A stretch of 64,000 nt of DNA, from positions 20,748-84,747 of the forward strand of contig DXDR01000093.1 in assembly GCA_019115385.1 (NCBI GenBank). The letters run 5' to 3'. Positions 47,601 to 55,432 of the stretch are shown piece by piece. The notes under the pieces were generated by a model. That model did no database searches. It worked only from the letters and a program-made list of their open reading frames with translations, and had not been told where the DNA came from. The translations under genes and the position numbers were made by a program. Origin of the DNA: Candidatus Mediterraneibacter avicola (GTDB taxonomy: Bacteria > Bacillota > Clostridia > Lachnospirales > Lachnospiraceae). Every line of letters begins with the position of its first letter. Positions within the stretch are counted from its first letter, which is position 1.

Positions 47601-48260
47601 CGACCGGATCCTGCCGTCTCTTAAATTAACGATCCTGGTGGCATACTCCTCCGCCAGTTCCGGGTTATGCGTCACCATAACGACAAGACGGTCTTTTGCC
47701 ACCTCCCGCAGGAGATCCATCACCTGGATGCTGGTGTCGCTGTCCAGAGCGCCGGTAGGTTCGTCGGCCAGCAGGATGTCCGGGTCATTTACCAGGGCAC
47801 GGGCGATGGCCACCCTCTGCATCTGGCCGCCGGACATCTGGTTGGGCTTTTTGTGGAGCTGGTCGCCAAGTCCCACCTTTTCAAGGGCTTCTTTTGCCCT
47901 TTTGCGCCGTTCTGCCTTTCCGATACCGGATATAGTAAGGGCCAGTTCTACATTTGCCAGGACGGTCTGATGAGGGATCAGATTGTAGCTCTGGAACACA
48001 AATCCGATCGTATGATTCCGATAGGAATCCCAGTCCCTGTCTTTATACTTTTTTGTGGAAATCCCGTTGATGATCAGGTCGCCGCTGTCATACCGGTCCA
48101 GTCCTCCGATGATATTGAGCAGCGTGGTTTTCCCGGAGCCGCTGGGACCCAGAATGGCTACGAATTCGTTGTCCCTGAGGTTCAAACTGACGTCGTCCAG
48201 CGCTTTCTGGACCAGGCTGCCTGTTCTGTATTCCTTACAGATGTGTTTAATTTGCAGCAT
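44679..48260 (-). CDS. MacB-like ABC exporter, ATPase and FtsX permease fused, with large extracytoplasmic domain
   Basis: A 1193-residue ABC protein. Residues 1-225 form the ATPase ([37 protein letters not shown]). One helix near 265-290 leads to an extracytoplasmic region of about 750 residues, followed by three helices and the FtsX permease end ([25 protein letters not shown]). The extracytoplasmic part has three tandem repeats of about 63 residues (roughly 695-885) of the pattern LAxGYxxY...F..YL.TPE...IL. MacB-type mechanotransmitters export peptides or antibiotics or work on the envelope; the substrate is unknown. Its ATG lies inside the dnaK 3' end (14-base overlap, GGAGG within dnaK), so the two are coupled. 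A possible role is envelope stress or export with the chaperone. Confidence 0.88.
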   Translation of the reverse strand: MLQIKHICKEYRTGSLVQKALDDVSLNLRDNEFVAILGPSGSGKTTLLNIIGGLDRYDSGDLIINGISTKKYKDRDWDSYRNHTIGFVFQSYNLIPHQTVLANVELALTISGIGKAERRKRAKEALEKVGLGDQLHKKPNQMSGGQMQRVAIARALVNDPDILLADEPTGALDSDTSIQVMDLLREVAKDRLVVMVTHNPELAEEYATRIVNLRDGRIRSDTAPFDINEEQMDKPEHRNMGKASMSFLTALSLSFNNLKTKKARTLLTSFAGSIGIIGIALILSLSAGVNDYIKSIEEETMAEYPLQIQSTGLDLTSMMTESAGASPGGEEEKEEGEVEIFEMVTSMFSTMDANDLKSLKKYLDSPESGIEEYTNAVEYSYNISPQIYRQEEDGVRQVHPDTSFEALGLGSASASNSMMSMMMSTDVFYEMPENENLFKGQYDVKAGRWPENYNECVLVLTSGGGISDFMLYTMGLRDSAELDDMIQQFIDEENVETPENIGSYDYEDFLGITFKLVNSTDYYAYDSQYQVWKDKSQDKEYMKNLVNEGEDITIVGIVQPSEDANGLILSSGIGYPASLTEHVAQNAAKSEIVRQQLADPGTNVFTGEPFGEDSSDSGFDMDSLVTVDENALAEAFGFDGNALSDGFDFSSAMGEAGGSIDLSDAIDLSQIQMTLPDMGQIDLSEIMDGLDLSISSDAFASMASGLLAGYQEYVKDYPGADFSGLGDAFADFLQTPEGREILSRNLQEILADGGGIPITADQIRDLFQKILAGYMEYVEGKDGYEDGFQDPEKFSQYLMEYLQTPGAQAILEQWGQGILGSIDIIVTDEQIQKLASELAAGYLSYAQNTPGAPDPVKIGQYFTEYLGTDEAQKILADGLAQAVDMEQAGEQISGALQAYMEDAMSSYGASVADTLESQISSAMGQLMSQLASGMEGAMQQSMSRVGQSLQDAMSIDGEAFADAFQMNMTGEELAELMMSMDSGRSTTYESNLNALGYIDFDEPAGIDIYPKDFESKEQVVQILDSYNARMEREGKEEQVITYTDIVGSLMSSATQIVDIISYVLIAFVAISLIVSSIMIGVITYISVLERKKEIGILRAIGASKQNISQVFNAETFIIGLCAGLIGIGLTLLILIPGNMLIHYLAGTTDVSAVLPAAPAVVLILLSVLLTLAGGLIPSRKAAKSDPVTALRTE

Positions 48261-50004
48261 TTATGTCCTCCTCCAGAACATGCATTGTCTGTCTGATGTT
48301 GTCCATGTCTGTCTCCGAGACTTTGTCTACCCGTGTTTTTGCCAGAACCTTTTCCAGAGCGGACACATTTTTCTTCAGCTGTTTTTTCCGCCCTTTCTCC
48401 ATCTGCTTATCCTGAACCTTCAGAATCTGCCGGGCCTGCGCCGCTGTCTTCTGGGCTTCCCCGATCAGTTCCAGAGCGTCTCTTCTGAGCTGATCCTGTC
48501 CTGCATACTCCTGCGCATCGTGGATCGCCTGTTCGATCTCCATATCTGACATCCTGTCGTCCGCTGTGATCGTAATGGACTGAGCCTTGCCCGTATCCAG
48601 ATCCCTGGCCGAAACCTTCAGGATGCCGTTGACGTCGATATCAAAGGTCACTTCGATCTGAGGCACTCCGGCCATGGCCTTGCGTATGCCTTTCAGACGG
48701 AATTTCCCAATGGTCTTGTTGTCCCTCGCCATGGGACGCTCTCCCTGGAGAACGTGAATATCCACGCTGGTCTGGTATGGGGCCGCCGTAGTAAACACTT
48801 TGGAATAGCGGGTCGGGATCGTGGAATTCCTCCTGATCAGGCAGGTGGACACGCCTCCCACTGTTTCTATGGAAAGGCTTAAGGGTGTCACATCCATCAG
48901 GAGCAGGCTCTGTCCGGTGCCCGCCGCGGTCAGGGCATTGCCCTGGAGGGTGCTTCCCAGGATGGCCGCGCCTTTTGCCACACATTCGTCCGGGTTGATA
49001 TTCCGGGACGGCTCTTTGCCCGTCAGCGCACGCACCTTATCCTGAACCGCCGGTATGCGGGTAGAACCTCCGACAAGCAGAACACGCCCAAGCTGGGAGG
49101 GCGTTATGCCCGCATCACTTAAAGCGCTCTGTACCGGCGCCTGAGTGCGCTCGATCAGATCCTGTACCAGTTCATTGAACACTGCCCGGGTGAGCGTCAT
49201 CTCCAGATGCACCGGTTCTCCCTTTGACTGGGTCAGATAGGGAAGATTGATATTGGAGGTGGAAGCTGTGGACAGTTCCTTTTTCGTCTGCTCAGCCGCC
49301 TCCCTGATGCGCTGCATGGCTGCAAAATCCTTCGTCACATCAATCCGCTTCTGTGCCTTGAAATTGCGCACGATCCAGTCCGCGATCCGGTCGTCAAAAT
49401 CGTCCCCTCCCAGATGATTGTCGCCCGCCGTGGAGAGCACTTCGATGACGCCCTCTCCGATTTCAATGATCGACACGTCAAAGGTGCCGCCTCCCAGGTC
49501 ATAGACCATAACCTTCTGCGGTTCTCCGTGATCCAGTCCGTAGGACATGGCAGCGCTGGTAGGCTCGTTAATGATCCTTTTTACATTGAGTCCGGCAATC
49601 CTGCCCGCATCTTTCGTAGCCTGCCGCTGGATATCATTAAAATAGGCCGGCACCGTGATCACTGCATCCGTTACCGGCTCTCCCAGAAATTCTTCGGCGT
49701 CTTTTTTCAGCTGCATAAGGATCATGGCGCTGATGGTCTGGGCATTGTAAGACTTTCCGTCAATCTTCACAGACCAGTCCGTTCCCATGTGCCTTTTTAC
49801 AGAGCTGATGGTCCGGTCCGGATTGGTGACAGCCTGCCTTCTGGCAGCCGAGCCCACAAGCCGCTCTCCCTTTTTCGTAAACGCCACGACGCTGGGCGTT
49901 GTCTGTCCTCCTGTACTGCATGGAATGATCACAGGCATTTCATTTTCCACCACAGAAACGCAGCTGTTTGTCGTCCCAAGATCTATTCCGATTACTTTTC
50001 CCAT
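48247..50004 (-). CDS. dnaK: DnaK-family chaperone, secondary copy
   Basis: An Hsp70 chaperone of 585 residues: ATPase domain ([37 protein letters not shown]) and a substrate domain ([27 protein letters not shown] earlier), with a short helical lid that ends INAAN in place of the glycine-rich, EEVD-like or KKK tails of housekeeping DnaK. There is no grpE, dnaJ or hrcA nearby, so this is probably a second DnaK. ATG 50004 has AGGAG upstream. A strong sigma-A promoter lies at 50065-50093, and the 3' end overlaps the ABC exporter gene, suggesting the two work together. Confidence 0.93.
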   Translation of the reverse strand: MGKVIGIDLGTTNSCVSVVENEMPVIIPCSTGGQTTPSVVAFTKKGERLVGSAARRQAVTNPDRTISSVKRHMGTDWSVKIDGKSYNAQTISAMILMQLKKDAEEFLGEPVTDAVITVPAYFNDIQRQATKDAGRIAGLNVKRIINEPTSAAMSYGLDHGEPQKVMVYDLGGGTFDVSIIEIGEGVIEVLSTAGDNHLGGDDFDDRIADWIVRNFKAQKRIDVTKDFAAMQRIREAAEQTKKELSTASTSNINLPYLTQSKGEPVHLEMTLTRAVFNELVQDLIERTQAPVQSALSDAGITPSQLGRVLLVGGSTRIPAVQDKVRALTGKEPSRNINPDECVAKGAAILGSTLQGNALTAAGTGQSLLLMDVTPLSLSIETVGGVSTCLIRRNSTIPTRYSKVFTTAAPYQTSVDIHVLQGERPMARDNKTIGKFRLKGIRKAMAGVPQIEVTFDIDVNGILKVSARDLDTGKAQSITITADDRMSDMEIEQAIHDAQEYAGQDQLRRDALELIGEAQKTAAQARQILKVQDKQMEKGRKKQLKKNVSALEKVLAKTRVDKVSETDMDNIRQTMHVLEEDINAAN

Positions 50005-50064
50005 TGTAAACCGCACTCCTTACCGTCTGTTCTCCACTGTCTAAAACAGCATATTATCTTTAGA

Positions 50065-50093
50065 ATTATAATATGGCAGGAAACGGGTCGCAA
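50065..50093 (-). promoter_or_regulatory. Promoter of the dnaK-ABC operon
   Basis: TTGCGA (50088-50093) and TATAAT (50065-50070) with a 17-base spacer on the minus strand. No CIRCE element (the HrcA inverted repeat) is visible nearby. Confidence 0.7.
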
Positions 50094-50147
50094 GCAAACT
50101 CGGCAGAATTGACATAAAATTCATACTTTTAATAAAATTTTTACCTT

Positions 50148-50774
50148 TCAGAGATTGAGGTTTTGAACGTATTCCCATGCCTCGTCGTCAAACTGCCTGT
50201 CTTTGTAATAATATCTGCGGTCTTCCTCTGTTATCTTACGGATAACTTTACACGGATTTCCTGCGGCTACCACCCAGTCCGGGATATCTTTCGTGACTAC
50301 GCTTCCCGCGCCGATCACCGTATTGCTGCCGATATGCACGCCCGGAAGAATGACTGTACTTCCGCCGATCCACACATTATCCCCGATCGACACGCCAATC
50401 CCATACTCGTAGAGGGAATTTCTGGAATCCGGATGAACCGGGTGCCCGGCGGTATATATAGAAACATTCGGTGCGAACTGGCAGTTATCCCCGATCGTCA
50501 CCCTGGCCACATCAATAATCGTACAATTATAATTTGCAAAAAAGTTCTTTCCTGTTTCTATGTGAAATCCATAATCACAGTAAAACGGCGGGTTGACAAA
50601 AGCTTTGTCGGACTTCCCAAACAATTCTTTTACAAGCCTGCCGATCTCATCAAAGTCAGACGGATCCACCGTATTAAGCCTGTGCAGGATCTTCCTTGTC
50701 CTCTTCTGTTCTTCCATCACCGCTCTGTCTGAGATATACGCCATTTCCCTGTCTCTGCGTTCAATATTGTCCAT
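50148..50774 (-). CDS. maa: Maltose/galactoside O-acetyltransferase family protein
   Basis: A cytoplasmic acetyl-CoA-dependent sugar O-acetyltransferase of 208 residues. An N-terminal helical Mac domain (RTRKILHRLNTVDPSD) precedes a left-handed beta-helix of hexapeptide repeats (VTIGDNCQFAPNVSI, VSIGDNVWIGGSTVILPGVHIGSNTVIGAGSVVTKDIP). The catalytic His is in TAGHPVHP. GGGAGGAGG lies before the ATG. It appears to be a single-gene unit with a TATAAT about 60 bases upstream. The exact acceptor sugar is not predictable. Confidence 0.9.
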   Translation of the reverse strand: MDNIERRDREMAYISDRAVMEEQKRTRKILHRLNTVDPSDFDEIGRLVKELFGKSDKAFVNPPFYCDYGFHIETGKNFFANYNCTIIDVARVTIGDNCQFAPNVSIYTAGHPVHPDSRNSLYEYGIGVSIGDNVWIGGSTVILPGVHIGSNTVIGAGSVVTKDIPDWVVAAGNPCKVIRKITEEDRRYYYKDRQFDDEAWEYVQNLNL

Positions 50775-50951
50775 CCTGTATCCTCCTCCCAGTTCTTCTT
50801 TATCCGCCGATCATCAGTACAGTCATTATAGAACTGTGCCAAAGATAAGTCTTGTACGATATTTTCCTGTTTTTGTACAATTATGCGATATGCGATCGTT
50901 CCCGCTCGCATTCCGCTCTATTGTGAAAGGTCTGACTACCGTTCTGAATCG

Positions 50952-52568
50952 TCAGACGGTCCACGAAAATCTGGCCGGCTCCGACGCGCCCTGTTCTGTC
51001 TCTGTATCGTCTGCTCCTCCCTGCTTTGCCTCTTCGATGCTGACAATGCGGTACATGCCTTCCCCATCCGGTTCCAGCACCGCCTTTTTCTCTGTGGACA
51101 CCGGAATTCCGGCGTCAGGATCGTCAACGGATTGACTGGTATATATATAAGTATAATACACATCCATCTCGTCCTCCGTATACTCTGCGGATGTGATCTC
51201 CGCAGACACACTGTAGTTGATCGTAGCCGGTGAAAATACGAGTCTGTCTCCATCCACATTGAGTCCGTACTCTGTATCGCTGTCGTTTTCTTCTGTAAAC
51301 TGATAGTCGGTAAAGGAAGAAAACAGTCTGTTTATATCTTCCACAGAATACTGTGAACGCCAGCTCTCATCTACCCCATAGTCTTCAATCGGATTTCCGT
51401 TTTCCTCCGATGTCTGAACCATTGCATTTAAAATATTGGTATAATCCGAATCCTCAAAGCCTCCGTCCGGTATCTCTTCCGGTCCATAAGCAAGCACGAA
51501 TTCCAGTTCTTCTTTTGTAAGATTTCCGGCTACCAGATCAGGGTACTGTGCGTCTCTTACTTCTGCCGGTTCTGAACGCTCCTCCCGCGCCGGATCCGGT
51601 TCCCTTTCATCTGTTTCCTGTACAGCTTCCGGCTCTTCCCGGAGCATCTGTGTCACGCCGAATACAGCGCCTCCTGACACGCCAAGTCCCAGAACGATTG
51701 CCACGGCTTTCCCCGCAGCCGTGTGCAGAAACCCTGTTTTGGCCGCCTTCGCCGCTGTGCGCGCTCCGCCTGACACCGCTCTCCGGGCCTGATCTGCTGC
51801 CGCTCTCTGTCCCCCGTTTCCCGGCGTTTTCTGCGCCTGTCCTGCCGCAGAGGCCGCCCCGCGGGAAATCGGATGAAAAATCCTGTCTGCGACAAGTTCT
51901 CCGGCTGATGCAAGCGTCCCGTCTGCCGCCAGATTTGCTTCATCCATGCGGAGCAGATAAAGAAGCAGCGGAAGGGGCGCGATGCTGTACAGTTTGTATC
52001 CTTTCTTCTGTAGTTCTTCTGCCTTGATCTTCAGATTCTTTCTTCCATAATTCAGGCGGGATTTCACCGTATTTTCAGAACAGTTCATTACGGCTGCTAT
52101 CTCGCTGATCGACGCCCCCTCAATATGAAACATCAGAATGCACATTCTCTGTTCTTCAGAAAGAGCGTCGATCAATTCATGCACAAGAATCTGTGTTTCC
52201 TGCCTTGTATAGAAAAGCTCCGGCTGATTCTCCGCATTTTCATCTTCGATCTGATATTCAAAATTTTCATTTTCATCATCCGCCGCAACGTCAGAAAACA
52301 ACATGGGGTTGCTCTTTGCCAGCATATTTTTCGCTGTATTTGCCACGATCGTTCCCAGCCATCCCGGAAACGCCTCAGGATTTCCCAGCACATCCAGTTT
52401 GGAAAACGCTTTTATATACGCTTCCTGAAGTACATCCTTTGCCGCTTCTTCATTTTTCATATACTGAAGCGCCAGATAATATTTGCTCTTGTATGTATTT
52501 TGATATAAAAACCCAAACCCTCTCTCTTCGCCAGCCCGGGCAAGGCTGACTGCCTCTGTGTAATTCAT
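50952..52568 (-). CDS. Membrane-tethered ECF-like sigma factor with extracytoplasmic C-terminal domain
   Basis: A 538-residue protein whose first 185 residues are a sigma-70 family factor: region 2 (about 15-85, YMKNEEAAKDVLQEAYIKAF) and region 4 (about 125-180, ISEIAAVMNCSENTVKSRLN). A linker rich in Ala, Arg and Gly follows, then one transmembrane helix (about 285-307, AVAIVLGLGVSGGAVFGV), an acidic stretch, and an extracytoplasmic domain of about 200 residues (LTKEELEFVLAYGPEEIPDGG onward) I do not recognise. Ordinary ECF factors are about 180 residues and are held by a separate anti-sigma factor; here sensor and factor are one chain, so release presumably needs proteolysis or works at the membrane. 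Its ATG overlaps the stop of a 49-residue leader gene (ATGA). An ECF-like promoter lies at 52748-52775. Confidence 0.85.
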   Translation of the reverse strand: MNYTEAVSLARAGEERGFGFLYQNTYKSKYYLALQYMKNEEAAKDVLQEAYIKAFSKLDVLGNPEAFPGWLGTIVANTAKNMLAKSNPMLFSDVAADDENENFEYQIEDENAENQPELFYTRQETQILVHELIDALSEEQRMCILMFHIEGASISEIAAVMNCSENTVKSRLNYGRKNLKIKAEELQKKGYKLYSIAPLPLLLYLLRMDEANLAADGTLASAGELVADRIFHPISRGAASAAGQAQKTPGNGGQRAAADQARRAVSGGARTAAKAAKTGFLHTAAGKAVAIVLGLGVSGGAVFGVTQMLREEPEAVQETDEREPDPAREERSEPAEVRDAQYPDLVAGNLTKEELEFVLAYGPEEIPDGGFEDSDYTNILNAMVQTSEENGNPIEDYGVDESWRSQYSVEDINRLFSSFTDYQFTEENDSDTEYGLNVDGDRLVFSPATINYSVSAEITSAEYTEDEMDVYYTYIYTSQSVDDPDAGIPVSTEKKAVLEPDGEGMYRIVSIEEAKQGGADDTETEQGASEPARFSWTV

Positions 52569-52714
52569 CCTTCTTCTCCTCTTTCTCCGGTCATATTGCC
52601 AGTTTTTAACTTTTCTTTTACATTTCTGTAAATTTCCCGTCTTTCTTTCGCCTTCACTTCATAGTCACCCATATCCTTTTTTACCAGACGGATAAACCAT
52701 TGAATAAAACTCAT
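52565..52714 (-). CDS. Small 49-residue protein coupled to the sigma factor gene
   Basis: An open frame beginning ATG at 52714 (MSFIQWFIRLVKKDMGDYEV) and ending with a TGA that overlaps the sigma factor ATG as ATGA. An AGGG ribosome site lies 5 bases upstream, and AGGTG a little further. The product has a hydrophobic/amphipathic N-terminal 12 residues and a strongly charged, mostly helical remainder rich in Lys, Arg and Glu. No family is recognised. Tight coupling and position right after the promoter suggest a real gene, perhaps a membrane-associated regulator or partner of the sigma factor. Coding is inferred from the overlap and ribosome site only. Confidence 0.6.
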   Translation of the reverse strand: MSFIQWFIRLVKKDMGDYEVKAKERREIYRNVKEKLKTGNMTGERGEEG

Positions 52715-52747
52715 TTTCCCTGTCTTTCACCTCTTTCCTACAGCTGA

Positions 52748-52775
52748 GACAGATTAAATACAAAAAAAGTTTTAT
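52748..52775 (-). promoter_or_regulatory. ECF-type promoter of the sigma factor operon
   Basis: On the minus strand ATAAAAC (52769-52775) followed by a T run, then 16 bases later CTGTC (52748-52752), 34 bases before the small-gene ATG. The form AAAAC plus T run and (C)TGTC resembles ECF -35 and -10 elements. The same elements with the same 16-base distance recur at 59657-59684, so self-activation is inferred. The rest of 52715-53041 holds only the ThrE promoter and a small hairpin. Confidence 0.6.
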
Positions 52776-52932
52776 CCCAGATGAATCTTTTTTTGTTATA
52801 TAGATTTTATTTTATCATACTTTCTGTAAAAATGCCGTGCTTTCATACCCTTGTATGATAAAACTCAGCAGCAGTCCGGCCGCGCCGATCGCACAAACTC
52901 CCTAACCTGCTTACTGCCGTCGCACCACCTTT

Positions 52933-52950
52933 GAGCGTCTGCTGACGCTC
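52933..52950. other. Small hairpin upstream of the ThrE promoter
   Basis: GAGCGTC-TGCT-GACGCTC, a perfect 7-base-pair stem, 15 bases before the ThrE -35. It could be a regulator site or a transcript end; no U run is present. Confidence 0.35.
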
Positions 52951-52964
52951 TGCTCATATTTTTC

Positions 52965-52993
52965 TTGACATCTTCCCCCTCATTCTGCACAAT
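52965..52993 (+). promoter_or_regulatory. Promoter of the ThrE-family exporter gene
   Basis: TTGACA (52965-52970) and CACAAT (52988-52993) with a 17-base spacer, 48 bases before the start codon. Confidence 0.5.
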
Positions 52994-53041
52994 AATAACA
53001 TGGAAATATTATGGGAATCAGCATAAGAGAGGGGATTTGAT

Positions 53042-54370
53042 ATGGTTAAAAATACGATTCGGCCGAATCATATGAATGTTTACTGGCACGATTATACAGG
53101 CAACACAAAAGATCTTCCGCTTCTGGAGGCCGGGCTGACAGAGAAGTCCATCCTGGTAGGCAGGATCGGACTGATGCTGCTCTCCTGCGGAACCGGAGCC
53201 TGGCGGGTCAGAGGATCCATGAATACAATAGCCGGTCAGCTGGGGCTTACGTGTACCATCACTGTGGGCCTTATGTCTCTGGACTACACAAGCTATGACG
53301 GTAAGAAATCCAATTCTCAGTCATTATCTCTTGGAAACACCGGCGTAAATACGTCCAAGCTGAACCAGCTGGAACGTTTTGTCAAAAATTTCTCAAAAGA
53401 AGGCGTACATATGACTCTTGAGGAAGTCCATTCGCGTCTGGATGAAATCGACAAGATTCAGGGGCTGTATACGCCCGCCATGCTGGGTCTTGCTTCCGCT
53501 CTGGCCTGCGGAGCTTTTACATTTCTGCTGGGCGGAGGGCTGATTGAAATGATCTGCGCTTTTATAGGTGCAGGCGTAGGTAATTATCTTCGCTGCAAAC
53601 TGATACAGAAGCGTTTTACACTTTTCCTGTGCATATCCTCTTCAGTAGCTCTTGCCTGTCTGGCTTACGTGGCTGCACTGCGGCTGGCTGAGATGCTGTT
53701 TTCTTTTTCTGTGAGTCATGAGGCGGGATACATATGCGCCATGCTTTTTATCATACCGGGTTTTCCGTTTATCACAAGCGGCATCGACCTGGCGAAACTG
53801 GATATGCGTTCCGGTCTGGAGCGTCTTGCCTATGCGGTAATGATCGTAGCAGTAGCCACGGCTACATCCTGGGTCATGTCGCTGATTTTAAACCTGGAAC
53901 CCGCTGACTTTCCGTCGCTCACCATAGCGCCTGTACTGCTTTTTGTTCTGAGACTGATCGCCAGTTTCTGCGGGGTGTTCGGTTTCTCGATCATGTTTAA
54001 CAGCCCAATTCCCCTTGCTGCCACGGCCGCTGTCATCGGCGCCATCGCCAATACGCTGCGGCTGGAACTTACAGACCTGACTTCATGTCCGGCGGCAGGA
54101 GCCGCATTTATCGGCGCTCTGGCGGCTGGCCTTCTGGCCTCGCTCTTTTACCGGCGGCTGGGATATCCCCGTATATCGGTTACCGTTCCGTCCATTGTAA
54201 TTATGGTGCCCGGAATGTATCTGTACCGGGCGGTATATAATCTGGGCGAATTGTCTCTGAGTCCCTCGGCGTCCTGGCTGGCGTCCGCGCTGCTGATCAT
54301 TATGGCGCTTCCACTGGGGCTGATCTTCGCAAGGATCATAACAGACAAATCATTCCGGCATTGCAACTGA
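53042..54370 (+). CDS. Threonine/serine exporter ThrE-family membrane protein, fused form
   Basis: An integral membrane protein of 442 residues with about ten helices. The N-terminal half is ThrE (DUF1212): a soluble start with LLEAGLTEKSILVGRIGLMLLSCGTGAWRV, then a charged segment and five helices. The C-terminal half is ThrE_2-like (LTIAPVLLFVLRLIASFCGVFGF, VPSIVIMVPGMYLYRA). In many Firmicutes the two halves are separate genes; here they are fused, as in Corynebacterium ThrE. It probably exports amino acids such as threonine or serine. GAGGGGA lies before the ATG. The stop overlaps the convergent bile salt hydrolase gene by 21 bases, at a palindromic repeat. Confidence 0.85.
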   Translation: MVKNTIRPNHMNVYWHDYTGNTKDLPLLEAGLTEKSILVGRIGLMLLSCGTGAWRVRGSMNTIAGQLGLTCTITVGLMSLDYTSYDGKKSNSQSLSLGNTGVNTSKLNQLERFVKNFSKEGVHMTLEEVHSRLDEIDKIQGLYTPAMLGLASALACGAFTFLLGGGLIEMICAFIGAGVGNYLRCKLIQKRFTLFLCISSSVALACLAYVAALRLAEMLFSFSVSHEAGYICAMLFIIPGFPFITSGIDLAKLDMRSGLERLAYAVMIVAVATATSWVMSLILNLEPADFPSLTIAPVLLFVLRLIASFCGVFGFSIMFNSPIPLAATAAVIGAIANTLRLELTDLTSCPAAGAAFIGALAAGLLASLFYRRLGYPRISVTVPSIVIMVPGMYLYRAVYNLGELSLSPSASWLASALLIIMALPLGLIFARIITDKSFRHCN

Positions 54371-55348
54371 TTTGTCAAAAGGGGACAGTCCCCTTTTGAC
54401 GAAGTTGTCTGACAATAATATGAGTTTGTCTCCTTCCAGTCTGGCCGCATGCATATCTGCAGCATGGAGCCGGCTGTCCTCATATGTCTTGTAATAGTAT
54501 ATGCCTGTTCTCGTATTTACACAGCAGGAATATGTGGTAATATCATAGGTTCCCTGGTCTGTCACTACCGTTCCCCGGATCATCGCCACATTATCAAGTA
54601 TATGAAAAAACTGTGTGATATTTGCTGATTCCTCTTCAGGCACAACAGAGTTCCATTTCAAAAATGCCGCTCTCACAAAACGGGAGACGGAAGATGCGTC
54701 GCCTGGCAGGCCAACCGCACCCATTCCCTGAGCAAAGGGTCTAAGTTCCAGTCTTTCGGCGAAACGGTTCTGAGGGCTCTCAGCCGTCAGATTGAGATAA
54801 TTGTTCATATTCAGCTGATGATATCCAAAAGGCGGATTGTTTGTCAGCACGCCAAACGGATTATCGTACACCTTAATTCCTTCTTTTTCCGGCTCAATCA
54901 CAATGCAGCGCTCTTTATCTGCCATCATCCAGTGCAGCGGCGCCGGCGGCATTGCCGAAGAAAATGCATCATCCGTAATTTTCAGGCCGCTAAGGTATTG
55001 TTTTGCCTCCTCCACGGACGCACATTTTCCGAGAAACCAGGCGATCATCTCAAAAGAGGCAAGTTCCAGACCTTTTGCGTCAGATTTCTGATAAACCGCA
55101 CTGCCCGGGAAATTCAGGCCTGCCATGGCAAGCCCTTTTTCATTGACCGCTTCCGCATACAGGGGAAATCTCTTATCCGCCGAAGCCATGCCGATCATGG
55201 CATAATGGTGCTCCAGATTTCCGGCATTGCAAAACCGCAATGGAAAACTGCGCGGGGTTACCGTGACCATTTCATTGAAGGAACAGTCCAGATCCAGATT
55301 GCGGCCAAAATAAAAATCACCGTTACTGTAAGTTATACAAGTACACAT
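54350..55348 (-). CDS. bsh: Bile salt hydrolase (choloylglycine hydrolase family)
   Basis: An Ntn-type linear amide hydrolase of 332 residues, expected to split glycine or taurine from conjugated bile acids. After Met removal Cys2 (MCTCITYS) is the nucleophile. Arg16 and Asp19 in YFGRNLDLD, Asn near 79 in MAGLNFPG, Asn near 168 in VLTNNPPF and Arg near 221 in SVSRFVRAAF fit the catalytic set. APLHWMMAD and LGLPGD-like GLPGDAS are further family marks that separate BSH from penicillin V acylases less clearly. There is no signal peptide, so it is cytoplasmic. AGGAGG lies 11 bases before the ATG. The last 14 or so residues (DNFVKRGLSPFDK) are encoded by a palindromic repeat, an apparent C-terminal replacement beyond the family's normal end. 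Confidence 0.9.
   Translation of the reverse strand: MCTCITYSNGDFYFGRNLDLDCSFNEMVTVTPRSFPLRFCNAGNLEHHYAMIGMASADKRFPLYAEAVNEKGLAMAGLNFPGSAVYQKSDAKGLELASFEMIAWFLGKCASVEEAKQYLSGLKITDDAFSSAMPPAPLHWMMADKERCIVIEPEKEGIKVYDNPFGVLTNNPPFGYHQLNMNNYLNLTAESPQNRFAERLELRPFAQGMGAVGLPGDASSVSRFVRAAFLKWNSVVPEEESANITQFFHILDNVAMIRGTVVTDQGTYDITTYSCCVNTRTGIYYYKTYEDSRLHAADMHAARLEGDKLILLSDNFVKRGLSPFDKSVAMPE
54371..54413. repeat. GGGG-centred palindromic repeat inside the end of the hydrolase gene
   Basis: TTTGTCAAAAGGGGACAGTCCCCTTTTGACGAAGTTGTCTGAC type: a 22-base palindrome with core GGGGACAGTCCCC and the same tail as the other copies. It starts right after the ThrE stop and lies in frame within the last codons of the bile salt hydrolase gene on the other strand. 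As a stem it could also terminate the ThrE transcript. Confidence 0.7.
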
Positions 55349-55432
55349 ACATAAAACGCCTCCTGAATGATTTATAAATTATTTTATAAACCAGCTTGAA
55401 AAATATACAGGAAATAATGATATTTAATCTTT

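Noticed and set aside
50065..50147. Heat-shock (CIRCE) control of dnaK
   Set aside because: No nine-base inverted repeat of the HrcA type is present; the promoter looks like plain sigma-A.
52703..52727. Plus-strand match to the ECF-like promoter (ATAAAAC then CTGTC)
   Set aside because: The spacing is shorter than 16 bases, the T run is missing, and it lies inside the small coding sequence with no gene close downstream.
3231..54413. Repeats considered as a CRISPR array
   Set aside because: Only single or paired palindromes far apart, with no regular spacers and no cas genes.
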